From contig CM065814.1 of assembly GCA_033398695.1 (NCBI GenBank), forward strand, positions 104,906,501-104,970,500: DNA of 64,000 bases, given 5' to 3'. This DNA is from Orobanche coerulescens. Lineage: Eukaryota > Streptophyta > Magnoliopsida > Lamiales > Orobanchaceae. The stretch's first letter is position 1. Each line of letters begins with the position of its first letter. Below the pieces are notes generated by a model. The model was not told where the DNA came from, searched no databases, and saw only the letters and a list, made by a program, of their open reading frames with translations. This document shows, piece after piece, positions 44,928 through 57,840 of this stretch. A program made the position numbers and the translations under genes.

Positions 44928-47511
44928 AGTAGGAATCTTGGAGCTGGAGAAGTTATGATCACAGTCGGAAGCGGGCATAGTGTCGAGGCGGCCGACATAG
45001 GATCACTTCTTTCGGGTTTAGAATCCGGCTTTGTTTTGACTTTAGAAGATGTACTTGTTTTGCCCAAGGGGCACAAAAACATTGTATCCATTGCGGTCAT
45101 GGATCGGAAAGGCTTTTCATTTTTCATTGGTGATGGTTCCTGCAAAATTTATTTCAGAAATAAACTAGTGGGTACTGTTACATTGTTAAATGGATTGTAT
45201 CATCTAAACCTCCGTAACAAAGTCGTTGTGAATACTATGACTAGGAAGCGTGGTAGGGATGAAACCAATCAAGTTTTGAAATAGCATCTTAGACTTGGTG
45301 ATGTTGGTCAGACCATGCTTTACAAAATGAAAAATGATGGACTTATGGGTCCATAGGGATCGGATCCCTTTCCTACTTGTGAATCTTGCCTTAAAGGCAA
45401 AATGACTAAGTCCCCCTTCACAGGGACTTTTGAAAGAGCCGCTGATAAACTGGGATTAATGCATATCGACGTATGTGGTGCTTTGGAAGCAGCACGTCAT
45501 GGATATCAGTACTTCATTACGTTTACAGATGATCATACTAGGTATGGTTATGTATACTTAATGAAACATAAATCCGAGGCCTTTGAGAAATTCCAAGAAT
45601 TTAAGGCCCTAGTCGAGAAATAAACTGGAAATCATATCAAAGTACTTCGGTTGGACCGAGGTGGCGAGTATATGAGTATGGAGTTTGACAAGTTCCTGAA
45701 GTAACATGGAATAGTATCACAACTAACACCTCCAAGCACTCCTCAGTTAAATGGTGTGTCAGAAAGAAGGAACCAGACCTTGTTGGACATGGTCTGCTCC
45801 ATGCTGGGCTATACTGACTTACCGATTTACCTGTGGGGTATACACTCCTGACTGCTGCATATATCATGAAACGGATGTCCTTCCAAATCCATTCCTAAAA
45901 CTCCACATGAGATGTGGGAGGGCGGGAAACCAAGTCTTAATCACATTAGAATTTTGGGATGTCCCCCCTATGTCAAGAAGACTAAGGTGCACAAAATGGA
46001 AGCGAGGTCCGTGAGGAGACATTTCATTGATTCCAATCTGAGGCGATGGGTTATCTATTCTACATGCCCAAAGATCGAAAGATCGTTGTTTCTTTGCATG
46101 CACACTTCCTGGAAGATGAGTTGATTCAGCAAGGCGGAGCAAGTAGAAATATTTCTTTGGAAGAATACAATGAAACTCCTCAGGAGACACCTGTACAAGA
46201 AAATGGAACCGAACCTTCTGAAACACAAGTACAACCACCTCGTAGGTCTAGTAGGGTGTCTCATTTACCTGAGAGGTATGGCCTTGTACACTTGGAGGAG
46301 CTGGGTCTCCATGAGGTTCTGAGTGATAGCCAAGAGACCGACCCAACGACCTATGACCAAGCAATGGTGGATGTAGACTCCGTGATATGGACTGTAGCAA
46401 TCTTCACATAGTTGGGACCTTCATTTTGACGAGGCAGTCAAAAGTTTGACTTCGTGAAAAATGAAGAGGAACCTTGTGTATATAAGAGGGTTAGTGGAAG
46501 CAAGATCGCATTCTTAGTACTATATGTAGACGACATTCTACTAATAGGAAATGATGTGGGAATGCTCAGTTCTGTGAAAGCTTGGCTTTCGAGTAATTTC
46601 TCCATGAAAGACTTGGGATAAGCAACCTATATTCTTGGTATTAGGCTCTACTGTGATAGAATGAAGAGAACAGTAGGTCTTTCCCAAGCCCTCTATATAG
46701 ATAAGATCTTAAAGCGATTTAAGATGGATGATATTAAAAGAGGGTTCCTTCTGATGCGACATGGAATAAAACTCACCTCGAAGATGTGTCCTCAAAGTGA
46801 GGAACAATGGAGGGAGATGAGTAATATACTATATGCTTCAGAATTTGGGTAGCCTTATATATACTTTATTGTGTACGAGACCTGACATTGCGCATGCTGG
46901 GAGCATGGTAAGTAGGTTTCGGGCTAACCCAGTTAGGGAACATTAGACTGCCGTAAAAGATCATTCTCAAGTACTTTAGAAGGACTAGAGACCTGGTTCT
47001 TAAATACGGCGGTGGAGAATTGGTTGTGGTGGGATTCACTGATTCGGACTTCCAGGGACAGAAGGACGACTCGATATCTGCTTCTGGCTACATATTTACT
47101 CTTAATGGAGGAGTAGTATCTTGATGTAGTGCCAAGCAAAGCACGACTGCTGATTCCACCTATCAGGCTGAGTATCAAGCAGCCTCGAAGGCTTCCAAGG
47201 AAGGGTTCTGGATTAAGAAGTTTCTGGGAGAACTTCAAGTGATACCATGTGTTGAGCTACCTGTTCCGGTGTACTGCGACAATGACGGAGCTATAGCGCA
47301 GGCCAAGGAGCCGAGGTTTCACAACAGCACCAAACATATTGAGAGGAAGTATCATCTCGTAAGAGAATTTGTTCGCAAGGGATACATTATGCTGCACAGA
47401 GTAGACTCGGCCGACAACGTCGCTGATCCACTGACCAAGCCACTTTCTCAGACTAGCTTGCAGCGTCATCTGGAGAACATGGGTATTAGATACCATAGTG
47501 TGTTGCATTGA
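44928..47511 (+). pseudogene. pol: Copia-A pol, decayed and partly deleted
   Basis: A pre-integrase segment (44955-45284) and integrase core (ITFTDDHTRYGYV near 45516-45550) are followed by frameshifted integrase. A linker with RRSSRVSHLPERYG (about 46230-46280) comes next. The first half of reverse transcriptase is absent: after the linker the sequence jumps at about 46410-46440 to the half that holds LYVDDILLIG (YVDD 46522-46533). RNase H has YIFTLNGG, CSAKQSTTA, YCDNDGAIAQA and NVADPLTKPLSQ, ending at TGA 47509-47511. It is a dead pol. Confidence 0.9.
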
Positions 47512-47526
47512 GTGCAAGTGGGAGAT

Positions 47527-49028
47527 TGTTAGGAGTATGCCCTCGAATGGCACTCAGAGGATGTTGAGTGAGGGCATTGTACTTGTAATTATGTAAATTA
47601 ATAATATAAGGCAATAGATGTTTCTTTATTTACTGGTAGTTACTGGCATTCCTAACTTATAAATATACATATAGAAACTAGTCCGTGTATTTGAGAGCAA
47701 AATGTTCCACTCCTTATTGGATATGGGGGTAGGCACTAGAAAGGTTTATAGCTCAAATACTTAATCGTTCGCAAGTGAATGAAACTTGACTGGGCGTTAA
47801 GTTTATGTGAGGACTTGTATGACGTGTTCTTTGACATGGAGAGTGCCTATCGAACACTAATGGTTAGTGGGAGCACACGTTATAGGTATGCTAATTGGAT
47901 TAGTATACTCGACCGACTCACCCGCGATTCTTCACACGGATTTCACTCCGGGACAGTCAATGACGGAATCGAGAGGTTGTGATAGGTATTCATGAACCTT
48001 CGACTTGAGGATTTAGTAGGGATGTGCTTGTGACGTCAAGATTTTCATTAGAGTAGTTCAACCCTGTAAACCGGAAAGTGGGGGTCAACCTCGACGTGCA
48101 TCTTGATGGGCAAGTAGCAGGTCCTACTGAATACCAAGATAGAATTCTTTATCCCATTAGTGAGTGGGTTATATGTCCTATGCGGTTATTGGCAGATGAG
48201 ATCATAAGTCTTTGGCCAAAGCAATGGAGCTAGTAGTATTGGATACACGAGAGCGCGATGATCTCGATTTGCATTAACGCACACATAGCGTCAAGTACAG
48301 ATAGGGTTTGACTGGCCGTGACCCTATAATTTGATCGGGACATCTGAAAGAAGGGTTTATACGTATACTGGTATTCACGACATAATGGTTCTTGAATGAT
48401 CCCAATCATTCGTTCTCAGTTGGGGTACAGTGTAGGCCGCCAGACTGGCTAGGTGGTGCTACTACTCTTTGGTTCCTCCCATTGCTGACTGAGACGGACC
48501 TACCGAGTCGCGCAATAGGATTGACGACGGAATGAATCGAGTTTATTCTCTCATTATGAATATTAGATATTGGAGATCTAATTAATTGGGACATTGGATG
48601 TCTAAATTTATTTATTGGATAAATTGATTTACGGCCTAATGAATTAAATAAATTACTGGTTGATTAATTTAATTCATGAATATAATTATTTCTTGGAGAA
48701 ATTAATTATGTTGTTATGTATTTGATATGATTTATTAATTAGATTAATTAATTGATATAAATACATCGGAACGGAATCGGAGTTTATTTGTTTGGACTCA
48801 CGGGAGTTCGAAATGAACCGAACTCGTTCGTTTTCTTCATGAAGGCCGCCCCATTTCCACCCACCTTCCTTTGGTCTTTGTCTCCATTTTTAAATGGAAG
48901 ACAAAGACTTAATAGATATAGTATCTATTAACATAATGGGAAAGGAGTTGTCATTAAGTGGATTTGGAATATAATTAGGAGAGAAGACTTCATCTTTTTC
49001 TCACCATTTTTCTTTCATCCATGAAGTT

Positions 49029-49109
<81 letters not shown>

Positions 49110-49576
49110 TCAAGTCTTCTTCTTCCTTTTCTTCATTTTGGTTCTTGATAACTCTAGGAGAAAAATCAAGAAATCAAAGAGAGAAAATTTGATAAACATA
49201 CTTGGAGTATATTCATCAAATTCAATAGCTTCTTCACTTAGATATAGATGTATCCTTGGAGGATAGCAAGGTGATCGTCATCTTGTTCGTTTCTCCAGCG
49301 CATGGCAAGTAGAGGTGTTGTATTTTCGACGTTGGATCATTCGAGTGCTTGGAGCGCTTTGGATCATAGGGAATTCGTTTAAAGCTTGGGGAATAGCTCA
49401 AGAGAAGGAATCCATTTAATCAACGGACTACAAGGGTGAGTTTCTTACATCTCTTGTGTTTTCGTTTATATATTCGTATATGCGTAGCTCGAACGATCCT
49501 CGTAGGGATTCGGATCGAATTAATTTTTGTTTTACCGCTTTCGCTAGGCGTTCTATTTAGGCACCGAATCCCAACA
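47527..49576 (+). repeat. 3' LTR of Copia-A
   Basis: 2050 bp, preceded by the purine-rich CAAGTGGGAGAT. Longer than the 5' LTR mainly because of the GA tract. Confidence 0.93.
49034..49105. repeat. (GA)n microsatellite in the 3' LTR of Copia-A
   Basis: About 35 GA units, against a handful in the 5' LTR at the same place (41837-41855), so the expansion postdates insertion or is an assembly effect. Confidence 0.9.
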
Positions 49577-49628
49577 TAAGATGTATACATGTAGTATACA
49601 TAATATGTATACTCAACGAAAATTTTTT

Positions 49629-50046
49629 TTATACCTGGACAGGCCCTGCCGCGCGGTCTGCCGAGCAGATCGCGATCCGTGCCTGGTCACGCCCTGTTTG
49701 TGCCGAGATGTGCCGAGCGGTACCGGCCAGGGCACGGAGTGCCAATGCCGGTTGAGCTTGTTGCATAGGATTGTCTACTCCGTGATTTTCTGTGTTATCG
49801 GCCATGGTGTCTTTTGTCGGTAGCTCACACTTTTCCTTCTTGTTTTTTCGAAGAGTGCGCTCGAGTTCAGTATCCAAAGGTAATAGGCCTTCGTTACCGA
49901 ATTTTCTCATGCACTAACCAGAAATTCCTGAAAGGAAAACAAATAAAAAAATTACACAAAAAATAAAATATTGTTCAAATTAAGACTAGAAATACTAAAA
50001 TCGATATTAGTAAAACAATCAGTCCCCGGCAACGGCGCCAAAAACT
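49629..50046 (-). pseudogene. Athila-like gag start, truncated
   Basis: On the minus strand, the LTR at 50047-51349 is followed by TTTTTGGCGCCGTTGCCGGG, the PBS region typical of Athila/Tat elements. A frame of 93 codons then opens (49910-49629) with LLPLDTELERTLR, the kind of N-terminus seen in Athila Gag. The frame ends at 49629 close to the junction with Copia-B leader, so nearly all of Gag and all of Pol are missing. Confidence 0.7.
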
Positions 50047-51349
50047 TGTTGGAAATTTGGTGAACGCAAGTGCACGTTGTCGTAAGCAAGTAATAAAGTG
50101 ATAAGTAAGATATCGTTCCCACGAGGACTGACTTACTAACTACCAATTTATGTGTATCCTAATTTTATTTGAACGATCGAATTTTGTGGTGCAAGGAATA
50201 TTAAAGAAAACAAAACAAATTGATAAACTAAAAATAATTAACACAGTCGATTTTTAGAAGAAAGAAGATCAAATAGAAGAATAGTACAGGATTGAGAATC
50301 CGCCTCAGTTTATCCGAATTACTCTTGATTTATGTAAATTAAGTGATTTCCCAATTTATTGAAGGCGAAAATTGCTAAGATACTCTAATGCCTCTCCCGA
50401 GGTCAGTAGAATTTTCTAAGCCGAATAAAACACTCTATTCCTAGGTGAATTAATTCGACAATAGACAAAAAGTACAAACTCTTCAGACAGGCCACATAAT
50501 TCCTATGAGTATATTCCTATCTCACAAGATAAAACGTTTCTCACCAATTTTTCCTACTAACTCTCCTCTCCCGATTTGAGTTACGTAATCAAAAAAATTC
50601 AATTATAGGCCACACAATTGAAAGCATTAAGAACAATTGGGGAAAACTCAATAGAAAAGGGAAATATTTTGATAATGCAAAATCAAAAGTTAATTCGTCA
50701 AAACCTCAGTTTCATCACAATCCTAGAATAGGGATCTAGCCTGACATGCTAGAAAATAAGAATATACAAAGAATTAAAGAAAGCATAATAGAAATCAAAC
50801 ACAGTCGAAGAACTTGGATTCCTCCGTTCTCTAGCTTCCGCTCTCTGCTTCTTGGTGTTTTCTCCTTCTCCTCGATGATCTTTTTTGCTGACCTTCAATG
50901 CCTATTTATAATTTTTCATCATCCACAAAACCGCGTCCGAAAAAAAGGTCAGAAACGGGCTTCCAAATCGCCCAAATCGCGAGCTGTGAGTATGGCACCA
51001 GCGCGGCGGGCCGCGGCCCGGCATTAGTGTGCCGCGGCCCCTGTTTTAAAGTGGCAGACCTGGGCGCGATTTGTTCTTACGGGCCGCGGCTCAGCTTCTT
51101 CGTGCCGCGGCCCCCGGTACAATGTGTACTGCCTCTTGTTGCCTGTGCGTGTGCCGCGGCCTGCTATCATTGTGCCGCGGCCCTTCACAAAAAATTGTCG
51201 TTTTGGTCCGTTTTTCGTCGTTCAAGATTCCGGACTCCAATTTCCTTCAAAACATATAAAGATAGTGCATTAAAAGCTCATTTATGCAGATTTAAACCTA
51301 AAATTGAGATAGAATAATCACAATAAAGTGCACAAAATTTGGTCTAACA
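50047..51349 (-). mobile_element. Athila-like 5' LTR (minus strand)
   Basis: 1303 bp; on the minus strand it starts TGTTAGACCAAATTTTGTGC and ends CAAATTTCCAACA. The minus-strand TATA AAATTATAAATAGG is at plus 50901-50914, with six GGCCGCGG palindromes upstream of it (51008-51184). It sits directly against copia pol at 51350. No other LTR of this family is in the window. Confidence 0.8.
51008..51184 (-). promoter_or_regulatory. GGCCGCGGCC palindrome array in Athila-like U3
   Basis: Six copies of (G)CCGCGGC(C) with flanking matches, at about 51008, 51030, 51081, 51103, 51152 and 51173. All lie within 300 bp upstream (minus strand) of the TATA box. Confidence 0.75.
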
Positions 51350-53285
51350 AGGCTCTTTGATTGTCGGAAGAGGTCAAAAGGAAGGAAAATTGTACGTGAC
51401 ACTTTCGAAGGTCATGACTAATTCCGTGAACACAATCAACAATGATGACATGGCCGAGCTATGGCATAAGAGGCTCGGTCATATGAGCGAGAAAGGAATG
51501 GCGCTATTGTTGAAGAAGGATGTGTTGTCCGGGGTTCACAAAGTACACCTTAGAAGATGCTCTCATTGTCTAGCCGGGAAGCAAAGGAGAGTTACTTTTA
51601 AGAGTCATACTCCTTCACGGAAGGAAAATATGCTTGATCTTGTTCATTCCGATGTTTGTGGTTCTATGAAGACTACGACGCTCGGTGGTTGCCGATATTT
51701 TGTCACATTCATCAACGATCACTCAAGGAAGGTGTGGGCATACACCTTGAAGACCAAAGATCAAGTGTTAACATTCAAACAATTTCATGCCTCGGTGGAA
51801 AGAGAGACCGGGAAGAAGCTAAAGTGTATCCGGATGGACAATGGTGGAGAGTACACCGGACCCTTTGATGAATATTGCCGAGAACAAGGGATTCAACATC
51901 AAAAGACGCCCCCGAAGACTCCGCAACTCAATGACTTGGCGGAGAGAATGAACCGGACTTTGGTCGAGAGAGCTCGTTGTTTGCTCTCACATGCCGGATC
52001 GCCAAAGTCGTTTTGGGGAGAAGCTTTGAACACGGTGGTTCATGTTATTAATTTGACGCCGTGTGTTCCTTTGGAGTTTGATGTCCCAGATAAAGTGTGG
52101 AGCGGTAAAGATATCTCATACCGCCACTTAGAGGTTTTCGGATGTAAAGCTTTTGTTCACATTCCGAATGATGAGAGGTCCAAACTTGACTCCAAGACAA
52201 AGCCGTGTATTTTTATTGGTTATGGGCTTGATGAATTCGGGTATAGATTGTATGACCCGGTTACAAAGAGGCTTGTTCGGTCAAGAGATGTTGTTTTCGT
52301 TGAAGATCAAACAATGAAGGATGTTAAGAATGGAGAGTCGGCTCCGCAACACGACTATGATCTTATTGATTTGGACCCCGTTCCACCACAAAATGTTGAG
52401 ACACCCGTTGGAGATGACGTCCAAAATAATGAACAACATGATGATGGTGAGAACGATGAATTGAGGCAATATGACACCGATGGAGCTCATCCCGAGCTAC
52501 CCCACATAGGCGGTCGACGAGGGACCGTCATCCCTCCTCTCGTTATTTCGTCGATGAGTATGTCTTACTCACCGACGAGGGAGAGCCCGAATATTTTGCG
52601 GAGGCTATAGAGGATGAAAAGAAGAAAGAGTAGATGGATGCCATGCAAGACGAGATGAGTTCCTTGCATGAGAATAACACGTACGAGTTGGTAAAGTTGT
52701 CGGAAGGCAAGAGAGCTTTGAGGAACAAGTGGGTGTATAGAGTGAAGTCCGATGAGCATACCTCGTTGCCCCGATACAAAGCTAGACTCGTAGTGAAAGG
52801 ATTTAGCCAAAAGAAGGGCATTGATTTTGACGAGATTTTTTCTCCGGTTGTGAATATATGATCAATTCGATTGGTCCTTGGTATTGCGGCTAGCCTTGAT
52901 CTTGAGGTCGAGCAAATGGATGTCAAGACGGCTTTTCTTCACGGAGACCTTGACAAAGAAATTTATATGAAGCAACCGGAAGGATTTGAGGTCGAAGGAA
53001 AAGAGGATTATGTGTGTAAACTTCGGAAGAGTTTATACGGGTTGAAACAAGCACAAAGGCAATGGTACAAGAAGTTTGAGTCGGTTATGGGGGAGCAAGG
53101 CTACCGGAAGACGACTCTCGACCATTGCGTATTTTTCAAGAAATTTGGAGATGATGATTTTATCATCCTATTGCTTTATGTGGACGACATGTTGATCGTT
53201 AGCAAGAATGCCGAGAGGATTGCGAACTTGAAGGAAGAATTGAATAAGTCTTTTGCCATGAAAGACTTGGGGGCGGCTAAACAAA
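51350..53285 (+). pseudogene. pol: Copia pol fragment (integrase to reverse transcriptase), probably Copia-B
   Basis: The frame 51357-52610 begins in the pre-integrase region (AELWHKRLGHMSEKGM with HHCC residues ending CSHCLAGK). The integrase core follows with VHSDVCG, FVTFINDHSRK and the DNGGEY motif, and then the linker. A stop near 52608 and another at 52631 separate it from reverse transcriptase (NKWVYRVKSDE, then stop TGA 52859-52861, then MDVKTAFLHGDL and LYVDDMLIVS with YVDD 53177-53188). The frame is cut at 53285 by the LARD copy after KDLGAAKQ. Gag, protease and the 5' part are missing, replaced by the Athila-like piece. RNase H should lie beyond the window. Confidence 0.9.
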
Positions 53286-56200
53286 TGTAACACCCCCAAT
53301 CCGCTCAGGGATATTACACGTCGTAGAACCTTTCCTCAAGGATCTACCAGGCTAGTAACAACATAGAACATCTCAACAATGCCTTTAAGGCTAAAATGAC
53401 TCAGTAGACCGATTTGGTCTTTCAATAAATAGATACAACTCAAACTCATTACATGCCCACGCAGGGGTCGAATACAACGCACTCTCGTACAACGGGAAAG
53501 AATACTGCAGTGGAAAATAAACTATAACTAAACCAATGACATCATACGTATCCTCGTGTGATTAGTATCATTCATCTTTCATCATCCTTCGTGCCGACCC
53601 TGTGTTATGCTCCCAAACCTGAATGCAGAAACAGACATCCACCCCCCAAATACTCGGGGGTTAGCAAAACTCCACTGTTTTGCTAGTGCAAGAACAAAGT
53701 GCAAGTACGAGCCATACAATTCACATTAAATAACAATAACCAGGAATCCTCAAAGATCCAAACGTATCGAAAAGTACTTCCCGAGGCAAGAGTTTGGGTA
53801 AAACATTCCAAAACCCGAAAGATCACAAATCAAGGATAACAATTTATAAAACAGTTTAAAGATGCCATCGAGTGTTTTAATAGAAAATAATTTAGGATTA
53901 TCAAATCCTTCTCTTTCCAAAATCAACAGGGTCCTAGACCAGTAGGCGGAAAGCAATTTGCAAGAAAACCATTCAATCAACACAAGCGAGTCTTCACAAA
54001 TATTTCCACGGGGTTCTCGACCCAAATCCATATAATATCAACACGAGATCAATCGTCTCAACGTCACACGGGGTCCTCGACCCAAAACACAAAATGTCAA
54101 CACAGCCCATCAAATACACAGCCTCTCATCCGACCAATACTGCTCAAGACCCCTGATTAATTAACCCTCGGAGATCTCGTCAAATGTCCTTGGTTAATTA
54201 ACCCTGATACCAACATTTAAAACAAGTTGAAACACACTTTCAGAAACACGAATCACGGTCTATATCGAGACCAGCATTTTGAAAAGAGTTGAAAGAATTT
54301 GAAATACGATAATCATTCGGTAACGGGGTCTTAGCTAATCACTCAAATATTCGTTACCAATAAGCCTGCCAGGCGCCTCCACTGAAACACCTGTGCACCG
54401 GCGTTCACTCCAACATGTCGGCCGCCCCTTGTACGTGTCACCGCGCCGGCGTCACTCCCGTAAGAGCTGCCCCTTGAACACGCATCAGGTTAAACACCGG
54501 CATTCACCAACCATATGGAGCCGCACATTGCAGCGTACACCAGGCCGGAGTTCACGTCCCACCCTCAGAGGCTCCCGGATATGACGTCTCTCACAACAAG
54601 TATTCACATTGTCACAAACATCAAGCACACAGTCAATCGTTGTAAAAATTATCAAATCAATACACCAATTCACATAATTTATCCGTCAGTCCACGACCAC
54701 ACGAATAAATAAAAACACGCACGTCAACCATAACACGATGGAAAGAAGCAATATACGTACCCATGCATTATCAAGCGCAACATCAACACCAAACATATCG
54801 AAAGGATTCACGTAGTCACTTACAACCCACACAATTTACAAAACACACGCATTTTGAAAGTGAGCCTTTAACGGGGCTAACCGAATCTTTTGAAAACTCA
54901 TTTCAAACAAACAAACAAACATACCAAGACGATCACCAATCATCATATCCAAAAAACAAGAAATGTATGGACAAGGTACTTGCCTCGAATAAGAACAACA
55001 CGGAGAATCGACCGAAGTAGGTTGGCAAGAACCGACCATGAACCCGCCGACTCCACCGAACGTTAACCCGCGACAATAAACTACGAACAAAAATAACAAC
55101 AATGAAAACGAATTCCATAGCACGACTCAAAGCCGTTGAATTCAAAGAACGAATGACGAAAGTTCAAGTGTTTCCCCCAAAACGGCCAAGAACACGATTC
55201 GTCCCGTCAAAACACGAAAACGGAATTTCAAACCGAAATATGGATATACAATCCATAGGATATGTTTAACAACATCATTTAACAACAATCGATCCATCAA
55301 AAATGGATGGAAAACGAAATCAAGAACAAATCCCCCAAAAAGCCGATTCGATGGAAATCAAGAAATATACTTCGATTCGACGAAGAACAATGGATTAAAT
55401 GATGTTAAACACAAGAATACTACTAATATTAATCATACCCATCATGGATTAATCAACGATACGGAACGAATCGGCCAAAAACGCAAAACCTCCAAAATTC
55501 AAGAAACTAGGATTCTAAGAAGAGATTACCTTGATTCGCTGGATCAAAGGATGATATAGGATTGACAATTGATGATATGAACTCCAAGACTTAATGGATT
55601 TGTTGTATGACAACATGTCTCCACGCCCAAGAAGTCTCCAGCCGCGGAAGAGGAAGAACGAAGTGAGAAAATGGTGAAAAAAACGTCTGCCCGACCAAAT
55701 ATATTGCCCAGTGACGCACGAGCAGGCACGCACGAGCGGCCGGTCGTGCGCCGGGTCGTGCGCGCCCACTGTTAGCAAACTGCCGGGACGCACGAGCACT
55801 GGGCACGAGCACTCGCTCGTGCGTGTGCAGTCAGGGCCGCACGATCACCTGATCGTGCGCGCATCTCATGCGCCACGCTCGTGCGCACGTGGCCGGTCCC
55901 TGCCGCACGTGGCTGGCCCGTGCCTAGCCGCCATGACTCGACGACTCGAATTCCCGAAAACGTACGGAACGAACACGACGAATAGTATAAAATTCAAAAC
56001 ACGAGTGAAGCACTAAACAAAAACATGGTTCCGACAACTCGAAGGTTGAAAGGACGATACGAAGGCAAACACCCCAAAACTTTGGGAAATTACGAAAATA
56101 GCCCAAAACGTCCGAAATACACGATACACGATCGAAACACCAAACCAAAGCTCGCAACATGAATAATAACATTAAATGAACTTACGAGAAACTCGAAACA

Positions 56201-56415
56201 ACAGTTTCTGACGAGATTCGCAAGAATCGAACTCAAGTGCGGAAAAGCCGCTAAAAAACACGGAACTCAATAAAACGACACAGAAACGAACTCGGATGAT
56301 AAAAAGTGAAGAATTAATCATTCTCGGAATGACGAAACGGTCATGAGCGAGTCGTCAAAACGGACTTTCGGCGAAAAAAAAGAAATTACCGGAAATCGAA
56401 ATTACGGGTATTACA
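53286..56415 (-). repeat. 3' LTR of the second LARD copy
   Basis: 3130 bp; same family as 28900-31944 by ends, hairpins and many shared stretches. Its palindrome block (55714-55920) uses CTCGTGCG/CGCACGAG motifs instead of TAGCGCACGCTA. The TATA-like region on the minus strand is CAATATATTTG (plus 55695-55705). Confidence 0.88.
55714..55920 (-). promoter_or_regulatory. CGCACGAG/CTCGTGCG array in LARD U3
   Basis: About ten GCACGAGC or GCTCGTGC motifs in both orientations, with a 20-bp inverted repeat GCACGATCACCTGATCGTGC at 55839-55858. It occupies the same place relative to the TATA box as the TAGCG arrays in the other family members. Confidence 0.7.
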
Positions 56416-57840
56416 CACTACCCTCCTTAAAAGAAGTTTCGTCCCGAAACTTAAAACAAGTAGGGAGAAGCAATATCCCGCCAGGAAAACTCAACGAGGT
56501 ACACAAGAAACGCGTAACTTATGCCCATCGGCGAAACGTTACAAGCAACGCAAAGGAATATATGGCGTGAAAACACGCTCCACGACGACTAACACAACGC
56601 CACCGATAGAGACATAATAAAATCAATAAGTGATAAGCGTCATCAAACAGATAGTACAATTAAGTCGATTATCCGAACAATCACAAAACACAACGAACGA
56701 AAATCAATACGATTGACCAACCCAACGGTTCATCAATCAAAACGAGAGCCAAACGCTGAACAAATACGGAATTCCACCGCCAAGGGTTGGAAGACCGAAA
56801 CGAGACTAATTTCTCGGACTTAAGGGAATTACGAAGGAGTCTGAACGTTCAACAATCATGAGATGAGATCAACAAAAACCGAACAATCAAACGATCGAAC
56901 CACAACAATCGAGACAACAAAAACCGAACAATCATGTTCGAATCACGAAGAACAATAAAATTCAAACAACAACTCCAAGGTTCACAAGAATCGAACCGAA
57001 CTAGGAAAAGTCACAGTGATAACCAGATCGACTCAAAACAAGATCACAGCTTGTCCGAACGATGAAACCGAAATACAGAACAAGTTCAGAAAGTATCAAC
57101 GAACACGAGCGAGTCGATAGAATTGAGAAAGAGAAAATGCAGAAGCCAAAAAAATAATACGGGTATTATATTTGACCTCTTCTAAAAGAAGTGTCGTCCC
57201 CAAAACTCACAACAATGAAATCAAGGTGACAACACAACAAGCAACCGACAGAAACATCCTTCAAAGGCCTCTCAAAGCCGATTCTGATAACTGTGCTGAA
57301 GCACGAACTCCGAAAGTCTCAGTAGCCAATTCGCAAAACTGAATTCGGTGTCCCTCGAGTCCGCACTTGAAACGCGTTACTGACAAGAAGGACAATTTAC
57401 ACGTGCATGCCCCGGCACATCACGGTTGTAACGCCTCGGCTCGGCATACCGAATATACAAATGCTAGATACAATGGAACATAACATCACAAAACAACAAA
57501 TCAGAGATGCCAACTTGGCATAACATATCAACACATACTAAAATCACAACAACCACGGCATCGTTCGACGATTACAACGGCCCGAACGATAACCAACATA
57601 TAATTACTAAACATCACGAAACAACCACGTATGTACACAATCATACAAACTCAAGTCTTAACCGCTCACACGGGTGCGATAGCACGCAATCACCACGAAA
57701 TGACAACGTTAAAGATCAACATCACACCTCTCACCGAGGGCTAACACAACAATGGCGTGGCGAACGACTCAGCGCTCACACCACCAATTCAATCACAATT
57801 AGGGGTTAACACCGTAACGAAAGTTCGAAAACCATACATG

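Larger units (their letters stand above)
40346..49576 (+). mobile_element. Ty1/copia element (Copia-A), complete structure with TSD TAAGA
   Basis: Both LTRs begin TGTTAGGAGTATGCCCTCGA and end CACCGAATCCCAACA. TAAGA is repeated at 40341-40345 and 49577-49581. Protein order gag, protease, integrase, reverse transcriptase, RNase H is the copia order. The coding part is decayed and part of reverse transcriptase is missing. The remnant at 1010-1690 is the same family. Confidence 0.94.
53286..57840 (-). mobile_element. Second LARD-family element, interrupted
   Basis: On the minus strand the 3' LTR runs from 56415 (TGTAATACCCG) to 53286 (GGGGGTGTTACA). PPT AAGGAGGGTAGTG lies at plus 56416-56428. 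The interior 56416-57840 matches 31945-33630 of the first LARD, including its lack of genes. A gypsy element inserted at 57841 cuts it, so the 5' LTR is beyond the window and the target duplication (ACAAA at 53281-53285) cannot be confirmed. Confidence 0.88.

Noticed and set aside
55711..56016. 101-codon frame in the second LARD LTR
   Set aside because: Follows the CGCACGAG palindrome block; composition-driven, without a match in the sister LTRs.
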